Under the pieces are notes generated by a model. That model had not been told where the DNA came from. It was given only the letters and a program-made list of their open reading frames with translations, and did not search any database. Source: Alligator mississippiensis (lineage: Eukaryota; Chordata; Crocodylia; Alligatoridae). From it: 64,000 nt of DNA. Positions 36,340 through 45,960 of the stretch are shown here, piece after piece; position 1 is the first letter of the stretch; every line of letters begins with the position of its first letter. The DNA is taken from positions 77,001 through 141,000 of the forward strand of contig NC_081828.1 in NCBI RefSeq assembly GCF_030867095.1. Reading direction: 5' to 3'. The position numbers were made by a program, and so were the translations under genes.

Positions 36340-36535
36340 CTGTTGCCCGTGGTGCCTTGCCTGTTTCCAAGGCACCCCCGCAGGACCGCACACTTGTTTG
36401 AGTGCCCGGACCGACCCTTGCAAACATGACAGCTGCTGGGGGCCCTTCTGCCCCAAGTCCCGCTTCTGTCACGCTGCAGCTCCTCGCTGGCTGTTGGAAG
36501 TTCCTGGCTCCAAGGACAGGTGCACGAGAAGTAGC
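36340..36535 (-). ncRNA. Type 1 recurring exon, copy E
   Basis: Minus-strand block of 196 bp with acceptor (CGCAG) and donor (CAACAG|GTGAGTTC). In the frame used by copies B and F it is open to the end (ATSRAPVLGA... to ...GKAPRAT), but the length is not a multiple of three, so the end phase differs. No known domain. Satellite S3 lies upstream on the minus strand. Confidence 0.45.
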
Positions 36536-36654
36536 CTGCGAGCAAGGGCAGACCCACGTTAGACAGTTTCACATGGGTGCAATCACACACACCGTTCACC
36601 GCACCATAGTGGATCACATGACCACCATGGGCCAACCTAGCCCATTTCCACTAA

Positions 36655-38520
36655 GGGTTCCCAATTCACCACACAAATCACATAATTTCTTTTTTTCTTT
36701 TTTACACCTATTCCTACAAAAAAACAGTTTCCAAATCACCATTTGGGTTGGTCTAATAAAAGTTATCAACTTCATCCAAGGAACCTTGTCTGCCTATGTC
36801 CTTAGACCAACATGGCTACAACCTACACCCCTCTAAATCACCATGCACTTTCCCTCGTGACACAAGCATATTTCCATATGCTTACCCATTCGCCACAGAT
36901 TTTTGCACAGGTCCCACAAAACAGCAATCGCACAGAACAGTTCCCAAATCACCCTAAAATTACCAAGCCATTTTTCTATGAACAAATTCACCATATTTGC
37001 AGAGACATTTCCACAAGCATTTCCTAAATCACCAGTTTTCCAGTCAAAACCCCTATGTTTCCAAAGAAAGGTCCTAAATTCCACAACAAAAATCACATTT
37101 CTACACATTTTGCACAAATAAGTTTTTAAATCAGCCTAAAATCACCACACCATTTTCTACTAACTCACATTTCCACAAACAGCTCCCAAATCATCAGTTT
37201 TCCACACAAAATCACCATACTTCCGCAAAAATCCCTTCAACACCACACACAATCAGGTCTTTCACAAAAAAAAAAAAACCCCAAAAAACCCACCCAAACA
37301 TTTCCACAAACAAGCTCCCAAAGCCCCACAAAGTTCTCCCAGTACCATATTAGCCCAAACCTTGCCACAAACACATCTCCAAATTACTACAAAACCAACT
37401 TCCCACCCAAATAGTCACATTTGCCAAAAAAAAAAAAAGCTTCTGAAATCACCACACAAAATGGCCTGTTTTCTACAGAAAAACTGCCACACGCCCTCCA
37501 AAAAGAGTTCCAGATCCCCACGCAATTTCTGTTACGCAACAGAGCCGTATTTCCACACACTTACCCAATCACCTCAAAATATTGCACACGTTCCAGACCA
37601 CACCAGTTGCACAAAAAAGTTCATTAATCATCCTAATACTACACCATTTTCTACACACAAAATCACCATTTTTCCACAAACAGTTCCCAAATCCTCAGTT
37701 TTTTCCCCCACCAAAATCACAGTATTTCCAAGAAAAATGGTCCACACACGCTCCACAAAAAATAATCACATTTCCAGATAAAGGTCCCAAATCCCCACAG
37801 GACTCTCCCAACGTCCCAACACGTCCCCAAACATTTCCACAAAAACACCTCCAAATCACCACACAAAATGACCGACTTCCCACCAAAAACATCACGGCAC
37901 TACCAGAAACATGTTCCAAACTCACCACACAAAGCGGCCGGTTTTCCACACACAAACCGCCACGAGCCCACACACGTGCCCACAAAAAGGGTTTCCAAAT
38001 CCCCAGACAATTCCCTTCACGCAACATAACCATCTTTCCATACACTTAACCAATCCCCACACAGTTTTCCACAGGTCCCACAACACACCAGTCACACAAA
38101 GAAGTTCCTAAATCAGCCAAAAATTACTACCCCATTTTCCATACACAAAACCACCATATTTCCACAAATGGTTCCTAAGTAACCAGCTTTGCACAGAAAA
38201 CCCTGTATTTTCAAGTAAAGGTCCTGTACCACCACATGCAATTAACAGTTTTCTGCCCCCCAAAAATCAAGTTTCCACACATTTCCAACTAAAGGTCCCA
38301 AATCCCCACAGAATTCTCCCACTACCACCATATTTCCCCAATCATTTCCACATAAACACCTCCAAATCACCACACAAAATGAACAAAAGCCTACCAACAA
38401 GATCACCACACAACAGAGAAAAAGGGTCCCAGCTCACCACACAAAATGGCCGGTTTTCCACACACAAACCTCCGAGCCCACGCGGCTCCACGTCACCGCA
38501 CGCAGGCACCTTTCCACACG
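36655..38520. repeat. A/C-rich TTTCCACA satellite, array S3
   Basis: Same satellite as S1, about four higher-order units. The 'tttccacac...caaaccgccac' landmark is clear near 37475, 37940 and 38455. A short SINE-like insertion interrupts it at 36743-36834. Confidence 0.85.
36743..36834 (+). mobile_element. Short SINE-like insertion
   Basis: A 92-bp segment ('ttgggttggtctaataaaag' to '...ggctacaacctacacccctct') flanked by a perfect 10-bp duplication 'aaatcaccat' (36733-36742 and 36835-36844). A close copy lies at about 60304-60392. It resembles the end segment of a 5'-truncated SINE; I cannot name the family with confidence. Confidence 0.7.
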
Positions 38521-38526
38521 GCCCCC

Positions 38527-39003
38527 CATGACTCTGAAACTCACGCCAAGCTGGGGCCTCCTCACAAAACCTGGAAAGCAAAATACTGATGCCGACTGCG
38601 CAGTGCAAAAGGCTGCGAGTCCATGGCTAGGCCATCTGGGGAGAAATAACAAGGTCTCCCTTCCAGCTTATCTTACGAGATTCATGACCATTTCAAGCAG
38701 GCTCCTAGCTGTCTGGTATGTAACCCTGTGAAATGTCTATTTTTGATTACTTAGTATGGCAAATATTTCTTCTACAATTAACTTCTGTTTCTGTGCAAGA
38801 AGAGACGTTCTCCGTTTGGGACACGTGTCTCCTCCCAATTTAGTTTTGTCTCTGCTGTTTTTCCGTGATTTACCTTGTTTTCCGACGACACTTGCGTTTT
38901 TCCTGGTGGTTAATCAGTTTCTAGATACGTTCCAAACTTCATAGAAATTGATAACCTCTTGTCCCTGAGGAAGGTCATTCATTCCAACTGGAACTTTCTG
39001 ATA
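38527..39003 (+). mobile_element. Partial LTR, family C
   Basis: Fossil fragment matching about 13617-14038 of the family C solo LTR ('catggctaggccatct', 'ggttaatcagtttct', 'gataacctcttgt'), with some extra sequence. Both LTR termini are missing. Its right edge abuts a CR1 fragment with no spacer. Confidence 0.75.
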
Positions 39004-39960
39004 CCTCTTTGGACCTATTCGTCATGCATCTGCTGATGCACGATAAAGTGCCATTAGCTTTTCTGATGGCTTCGTCACACTGCCGGCTCACGTTCATCTT
39101 GGAGTCCGCTAGGACTCCAAGATCCCTTTCCACTTCCGTGCCACCCAGCAGGTCATTCCCTAGGCTGTAGGTGTGCTGGACATTTTTCCTCCCTAGGTGC
39201 AGCACTTTGCATTTCTCCTTGTTGTTTTCTGCCCACTTGTCCAACCTGTCCAGGTCTGCTTGCAGCTGTTCCCTGCCCTCCGGAGTGTCCACTTCTCTCC
39301 ATAGCTTTGTGTCATCTGCAAGCTTGGACAGAGTACACTTCACTCCCTCGTCCAAGTCGCCGATGAAGACATTGAAGAGTATCGGTCCCAGGACCGAGCC
39401 CTGTGGGACCCCACTGCCCGCACCCTTCCAGGTCGAAACCGACCCATCCACCACGACTCTCTGGGTGCGACCCTCTAGCCAATTCGCCACCCACCGGACT
39501 GTGCAGTCATCCAAGTCACAGCCTCTTAACTCGTTCACCAGTATGGGGTGGGATACCGTATCGAAGGCCTTCCTGAAGTCTAAGTATACGACATCCACCC
39601 CTCCTCCTGTGTCCAGGCGTTTCGTAACCTGCTCATAAAAAGAGACTAGATTAGTCAGGCACGATCTGCCTGCTACAAACCCATGCTGGTTTCCCCTCAG
39701 CATAACTTGTCCTGCCGGGCTCTCGCAAATGTGAGCCTTGATAATTTTTTCAAAGACTTTGCCCAGGATGGAGGTGAGACTGACTGGCCTATAGTTGCCC
39801 GGGTCCTCCTTCCTCCCCTTCTTCAAAATGGGGACCACATTGGCCCTTTTCCAGTCCTCCGGGACTTGGACCGTGCACCACGAGCGTTCAACTATTCCTG
39901 CCAGTGGCTGTGCAACGATGTCAGCCAGTGCCTTCAGTATGCTGCAGGTTTTTCTCTTCT
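39003..39960 (-). mobile_element. CR1-type LINE fragment 2 with uninterrupted reverse transcriptase frame
   Basis: Minus-strand CR1 ORF2 segment open over about 320 codons. In order: KKGRKEDPGNYRPVSLTSI (motif 1), FVAGRSCLTNLVSFYEQVTK, YLDFRKAFDTVSH with the first catalytic Asp, GVPQGSVLGPILFN, then LADDTKLW with the catalytic Asp pair, KCKVLHLGRKN and KANGTLSCISRC. A few residues are missing before KEKCKV relative to copy 1. Both the endonuclease and the 3' end are absent, so it cannot move by itself. The open frame continues upstream to 40177 through unrelated GC-rich DNA, which is chance. Confidence 0.9.
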
Positions 39961-40019
39961 CTGGCTTCAAAGCAGCACACGGCAGGTTTTTCTTTTCTCT
40001 GGCTTTAAAGCCTGGCTGC

Positions 40020-40410
40020 TCAGCGCAAGTTGAAGGGCAGGGAGGGTGGGACGGAGCCGGCTTTGTTCCTGGCCCTTGTCTTCGGGCTCCAAGCCCCACG
40101 CCAGCCCCAGGCGGGCAGCGCGGAGCCGGCTTGGGTGCCTGCCCGGGTCTCCCCGCCGCAATGCCTGGCGCGGCCACAGGAGGGCGGCTCTGAGCAGGGC
40201 TTTTTCTGCGCCTTCACGCGCTGGGTCAAGGCCCCGCCGGGACCACCGGAGGGCAGCACCGAGCAGCGGGTTGGTCTCCCCTCCTTGACACCGATTGCGA
40301 GGCAGGAGCCAAACGCAGCGCAGAAGCGACGTGCGCGGGGTGCATGCAGGTCCTCGTGCATCCCTCGAGTGTGGCGGCACACCCCCTGCAAAAAGGGGTC
40401 CACGATTGCC
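40020..40410. promoter_or_regulatory. GC-rich module with CTCF-like motifs, unit 3
   Basis: CpG-rich sequence collinear with 61010-61480 and related to 59700-59955. It contains CTCF-like cores at about 40105 (ccccaggcgggcagcg), 40174 (ccacaggagggcggc) and 40243 (ccaccggagggcagca), 60-70 bp apart and in one orientation. The motif match is by eye against the published CCGCGNGGNGGCAG-type core; binding is an inference. Confidence 0.5.
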
Positions 40411-41150
40411 CTCGGCCGCTGAGGTAAGTGGTGGGGAGCTGGGGAGGAAGTGAGGCCCCCATCAGGAGGCAGGGAGTTGGGCAGGGCTGGGGCTGCAGCC
40501 CAGCTTGGCAGTGCATGGGGCTGGGGGCTGCAGTCTGTGGCTGCAAGGCCCTGGTGGGGAGCAGGAAGGATGGGTGGGGCCGGCTGGCTCCCCACGGCTG
40601 CGCACATTCCTGGAGGGCAGTGGGGACCCGTGCCCCCAGACCTGTCTGTGGGGCAGGAGTGGCACCAGTGAGGAGCGCAACCCTGCACCGCTACCCCCAC
40701 GCATGCACTGGACATGTTGCCAGAACAGGGCGGAGGTCATAGTGACAAGCAGCTTCCCTGTGTGGCTCTGCTGTGCCCTGCCATGCCAGGTTGCACCCAC
40801 CAGGCTGCAGAGGCCCCGGGGGGAGGATACCAGGGCGGGAGCACACGCCCACCCTGAGCACAGATCTAATGGGCAGGAGTCCCCGCTGCACCCCAGGAGT
40901 GCACACAGGAGCGGGGAGCTGGCCTCACCACCTGCCCAGTCCCACAGCAGACAGGGAGCAGGCGGGAACCAGGCTCCATGCTCTGCTCCACTGCAGCAGC
41001 CGCAGCCTCCTCCTAGGGACAAGAGGCATAGTCCTGGCAGCTGGGGCCTCCCTCTGGCATGGCTGGCAGGACTAAGGGCACCAGCAGGGCTGGCAAGCAT
41101 GGGGGTGGGGGGGACTGAGGGGCACAAGCAAGCGTTTCATTGTAATAACA
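40411..41150. repeat. Composite unit 4: M0 module
   Basis: Collinear with 14640-15560 and 32490-33310 ('gaggcccccatcaggaggc', 'ttgggcagggctggggctgc', 'cacggctgcgcacattcc'). No conserved frame. Confidence 0.6.
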
Positions 41151-41616
41151 GGAAAAGGCAGGTTATAATTTGTGAGTTTTAATCAGAGAATTTGCAATGT
41201 TTTTAACAGAGAAAACCAAGAACCCCAGTAATAGGTAAAATAATTGCTACTTTCCAAGAATTCTGGCTCCAAGCTTGCAAAACTGTCCCGACCATAAAGG
41301 AGTCATAGTCTTGTCTCTGAAAAGAGTGAACATTACCAGGTTCTTTCTAACGTGCCTCACTGATTAAAAACCCCTCTATTTAAGGAGTCCCATCACACAC
41401 AGCTGAAACTGTATAAAGGAGGGTTATCTTCTAAACTCCAAGTGATGCCAGTGCTGAGCAGCAATGTGCACAAATGTGGCACTGAATATGCTCAGATCAG
41501 CTAAGGACATGCTCAGTTAAAAATGTACTGCTAATAGCTAAAAGCAGAAAAAAGGAATACATTCCTCCCCCATTCATACTCTCAGAAGCAATATCTGGGA
41601 ATTATCATCTTGAACG

Positions 41617-42475
41617 TGTGCGGGCCGGGCCCCGATCCCGCCACCACGCGCGAGTCGGGAGGAGCGATCCGCGGCCCGTCTTTTGCGCACGCAGGCTGTG
41701 GCCAGCAGCCCGGGCACGCGGGGTCTGAGAGAACCGGCGGCGAGCTAGAATTAGACACAAACATGTAGTGGTTGATTGAAAAGATTGTTTACTTACACCC
41801 AAAGATGGTAGTGGTATAGGCTGGACAGGTTTCCAGGCACAGCTCCCGCTTAGATCCTCACTAGAGGACCACGACAAATTCGATTGCTCCCACAGAGTTG
41901 TTTAGGCTCCGTGGGTCCGGTTCGGTTTCTTGGTTCATCGGAGTTGTTAAGGCTCCGTGGGTTCAAAGTTTACAGGAAAGGGATACGTCTGGGATTGCGA
42001 TCGGCGACGGGGAGAGGCCAGAAGCGAAAGCTCCGTATGTTCGGTTATTAAGCCTCTATTGCCTGCTTAGGGGAGGCGCGTTGGGTCCACGAGGGTCCGC
42101 AGCGCTTGGAGATCTTCACGCAGAGTCTCTCTCTCTTCCTCCCTCCCTCCGACTTGGGCGGAAGCTACCCAAGCCTTTTGTACGGCTAGCAAGCCAATAG
42201 CTAGCCGCCACGTGTGCCTACGTTTGGAACTGGCCAATAATGTGGCGCGAATTCAAATACAAATGGCGGGAACTCCTTTGTAACGTGCATCACTAGTATG
42301 CAAAAGAAATGCACCCTGCAAAGAAGCTGTAATTTGGCGGGAAATCCCCCGTTGCACCAGAGTTCTCTCCCGCAGCAGAGAACTCTATCCTGCAAAGAAA
42401 GCTACAGTCGGCGGGAAAATAATTTAGCGGTGCCGAAGCGCACACAAACAAAAACCGCAACTTTGGGTTGTGACA
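41617..42475 (-). mobile_element. Solo LTR, family A copy 3
   Basis: Fossil solo LTR of 859 bp in reverse orientation (TGTGCGGGCCGGG on the left, GGGTTGTGACA on the right), flanked by 'gaacg' (41612-41616) and 'gaatg' (42476-42480), a 5-bp duplication with one difference. The interrupted host sequence ('tctggaatgattata') is intact in units 1 and 3, so the insertion followed the unit duplication. Confidence 0.85.
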
Positions 42476-43121
42476 GAATGATTATCCATCCTTCGGTGTC
42501 AAACAAGGCCCCTCAATGCAGAACCATATTCTGTGACTACTAAAGTGCCAAGGGTCTGTCGTAGCCCATGGCAAGGACCTCTTTTTTGCTAGGCTACATT
42601 CCACAAGGTTACTCCTCCCTCCAGATACTCTGATCCCAGAAGCAGTTCAGTCTAAAAACACCAAGAAGAGCTTGGCAGAAAAGTTTCAAGGGAGCAGGAA
42701 TGTATAGTCCAAAAATGACACCCACTGCTCATGAGGCAACTTCAGGAAAGAACAATGGTCCCAGGCCATGACTCAGTTTCCCTGCTCTCTACTCAAAGGG
42801 CCAAGAGATCCCTACCTCAGAGAAATGGGCTGGAATACAGAATTTCAACCTGAACTTTATAAAACCCCCACAAAAAGGCAAAGATGTGGGATTGTGGAAC
42901 TGGCCTCAAACCTGAAGGATGTATTACGAGAGGCCCTGGCACCTGGCCGCCCCAGTTCTGAGTACGTCTCTGTATTCTCTGCTGTAAGTAGCTGCTCTTG
43001 GCAAAAGTGCCTGATTAGTAATGTCCCAATAATCTGGTGTACATTTTATGGAGGTACTTGCTTTGGTTCTCTTGTACTTCTCCAGAGACATTTTGGGTGT
43101 AACACATGCATCCCATTATAC

Positions 43122-43840
43122 CAGAGGTAGGCAAAATAGAGCTCAGAGGCCAGATCTGGCCCATGGAGGGATTCTGTTTGGCCTGTGGCGGGTCCCTCGG
43201 CCCTACCTAAGCCAGATGCCATCCAGCCCATGGCGCATCCCGCCACAAACAGCACATACAGCCCTGCCCCTGCTCCAGACTTGTCCACCCACACTGAGCA
43301 GCAGCACTAGTGGCGACGGCAAAGCACAAGCTGCTGCTCAGCATGAGGGACAGTGGCCACACAAACTTCTCAGCTGCCAGATCCTTCTTGCCTCCACTGC
43401 TCAAAGCCCACGCCCAGACTGCCCTGTGGTTCCACTGCACTACCACCGCTGCACTACTGGGCAGCCCAGAGGCGGCAGGTGGGGACTCTAGGCAGTTGCA
43501 ACAAGGGCTTGGCCAGGGTGAGGAGCGGCCACGTTTCTCCCACGTTGGAGCAGCAGCTTCCGTCCTGCTGCTACCACTCCTCAGCATGGGCAGGTGCAAG
43601 GAGGGCTCTGGTCAGGGGTGTACACGCAGGTTCGGGCTGGTCCACCCTGGCCAGGGTGAGTCTGGAGTGGGCATGGGGCAGGTCAGGGCTGGGAATGTGG
43701 AGTATTGGTGGTGGCAGGGAAAATAAATAGCGGGCACGGATTCCTAACTATTCAGAGTGTGGGGGTGCTGACCAGCCCGCTGCAGCTCCCCAGAACTGCT
43801 TATGTGTCCCGCAGGCCCAAATACCTGTCCAGCCCTCAGT
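43122..43840. mobile_element. Old hAT-like non-autonomous element, unit 4 copy
   Basis: Left terminus 'cagaggtaggcaaaatagag' with 'gccagatctggcccatggag' just inside, the typical hAT terminal pattern. The right terminus is degraded ('gcccaaatacctgtccagccctcag'-like, ending near 43840). Same position as in units 1 and 3. Confidence 0.5.
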
Positions 43841-44960
43841 TAAACCAAAGCCCTGCGCAGACAGGAGACAATGCCAGCACAGGCAGCGGAGAAGGGAAAG
43901 GGGAACTGAAACAGATAAATAGCTTAAAGCTGACAGAAGCAAACAGTAGGGGGTCAAGGAAGCATTCTTCCCCCCTCCCCTATAACTCACTAAAGGAAGC
44001 TGGAAAACAGTGGTGCAGCCCTGCTGCAGTCTGGAATGTGACAAGGAATTTCATGGGAAGCCTTCACAGAAAGGATGAAACTAGGAGAGGCTGACAGAGG
44101 CTGTCAGGTAGGACAGTCATAGGGGCTGGTTGTTGAGTGCATAAGGATGGGTGGCTAACAAGGCCTGAAGCTTGCAAAGATCAAAGAGCTCCAACACCTC
44201 ACCCGTGCGCAGGAAAAGAGAATACAAAGGCTGTGGGGTCTGGGCCCCCAGTATCCAGCAAGCCATGGGGCAGGTAGTTGCTTTTACAGGGTGCTACAAG
44301 CAGTTAGAGCAGGGGACGGAAACCCCCATCACATGTGCTGAGCACGTCATGCAAGGCCATTTTGCTCGGCACACCACAGCCAGCCCTGGCTCTGGGTAGC
44401 TGCTGGAGCCTGGGCTGCTCCCACCAGGGCTTGCAGCATCCCAGCTGCCCACTGGGAGCAGCCTGGGCTCTGTGGCTGGCAGCAGTTACCCAGAGTCAAG
44501 GCCAGCTGCAGCGGAAAGGTTCCAAACAGCTGTGCCGGGCTCCGGAGGCCAGGCATGAGCTCTATACCGGTGCTTTCACCCGTGCATCAGGACGGGCGGT
44601 GGAGGAGGGGCCTGAGGCAGCGCAACCCCGTTGTTTCCCCCGCTCCCGGCACAGAGCTGGTGACCAGGCTCCGGAGCTCAGCACAGCTGGTTGTAGCCAG
44701 CCTGAGCTCTGGGCAGCTACAGCAGGCAGCAGGCAGACTGCAAACAGCTGTGCCGGGCTCCACAGCTTTGGCATCAGCTCCATGCTGGCGGCGACTGAGC
44801 ATGCACCACAGGGCAGACAGCAGGGCAGCGCAGCCTACCCCTGAGTTACAGGAAGAGCTGCAGTCACTGGAGGCATTACGGTTGGAGCAGGGCATGGGAA
44901 TGATGTGCGTCCAGGCAGAAGCCTAGGCAACTGCTGATGCGTTCTGTCTGCTGAGCGTAC

Positions 44961-45149
44961 CTGTTGCTCGTGGTGCCTTACCCGTTTCCAAGGGACCGGC
45001 GCATGCCCTGCACACCTGCCTGAGTGCCCAGTGCCCCTTGCAAACACGACAGCTCCTGGGGGGGGTGCTTCTGCCCCAATTCCCGCTTCTGTCACGCTGC
45101 GGCTCCTCGCTGACACGCTGGCTCCAAGGACGGGTGCATGAGGAGGAGC
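44961..45149 (-). CDS. Type 1 recurring exon, copy F, open in phase 0-0
   Basis: Minus-strand exon of 189 bp with acceptor (CTTTCTTTCAG) and donor (AACAG|GTACGC). It is open across its whole length as 63 codons, starting APPHAPVLGASVSARSRSVT and ending RVRHHEQQ, basic and rich in Ala, Pro and Arg. Start, end phase and the terminal QQ agree with type 2 copy B (22845-23048), although the middle has diverged with indels. That agreement is the only hint of coding. A TTTCCACA satellite and a CpG island follow upstream on the minus strand. No known domain is recognised. Confidence 0.4.
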
Positions 45150-45244
45150 CTGAAAGAAAGGGGAAACCCACGTTAGATAGTTTCACGCTAACCGCATCGC
45201 AGCGGACAAGACGACCCACGTGGGCCGACCCAGCACATTTCCAT

Positions 45245-45620
45245 TAAGCGTTCTCAAATCACTACACAAAATGGCCAGTTTTCCCCACGCAGACCACCAC
45301 GTGCCCTTAAAAAAGGTTTCCAAATCCCCACACCATTTCCATGACACAGCAAAACCATATTTTCATACACTTACCCAACTGCCACACAGTTTGCACAGGT
45401 CCCACAGCACAGTCACACAAAAAAGTTCCCAAATGACCCAAAAATTACCACACAATTTTCTACACACATAGTGACAATATATCCACCCGCATTTCCACAA
45501 AGAGTTCCACGAACCCAAATCACCAGTTTTCCATGCAAAACCACCATATTTCCAAAAAACAAGGCACCACACACAATTACTCCCCCCCAACATCACATTC
45601 TCAGACATTAGCAGAAACAT
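45245..45620. repeat. A/C-rich TTTCCACA satellite, array S4
   Basis: Less than one higher-order unit of the satellite, again between a type 1 exon and a CpG island. Confidence 0.75.
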
Positions 45621-45639
45621 GCTCCCAGACCACACTGCA

Positions 45640-45960
45640 CTCCCCCAGCACCACCACGGTCCCCCGGCCATTCCCACCCGCACTGCCCGGAAAGGGCCCA
45701 AGCTCCCCGCGCGACCCGCCGGGATTGCCGCACCACGCCCGCCCCGAGCCCGCCCGCGCAGTCACTGGCCACATCCGGCACAGGCTGCAACCCCCGCCCC
45801 AGGGGGCAGGGCAATAGCTGGGAGGGCGGCAGGGATGCCCCTCCCCCGTCAGCGAAGCGCGGCTGTGCAGGGACACGTGTTGGCCCCTCCAACATCGCCG
45901 GGGGAGAGAGTGCGCATGCGTAGCACGGAGACGTCATAACTACGCATGCGCGATTTGGGA
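45640..45960. promoter_or_regulatory. CpG island of unit 4
   Basis: CpG-rich block right of satellite S4. It grades into the NRF1-like satellite, whose first palindrome (tgcgcatgcg at 45911) lies within it. Confidence 0.55.

Larger units (their letters stand above)
41150..44110. repeat. Composite unit 4: M3 module
   Basis: Collinear with 15590-17930 and 33440-36030, interrupted by a solo LTR at 41617-42475. It contains the shared hAT-like element at about 43122-43840, whose left end reads 'cagaggtaggcaaaatag'. Confidence 0.75.

Noticed and set aside
38975-40177. A single 400-residue protein
   Set aside because: Only the CR1 part (39003-39960) is real. The first 70 or so residues come from the GC-rich CTCF-motif module read through by chance.
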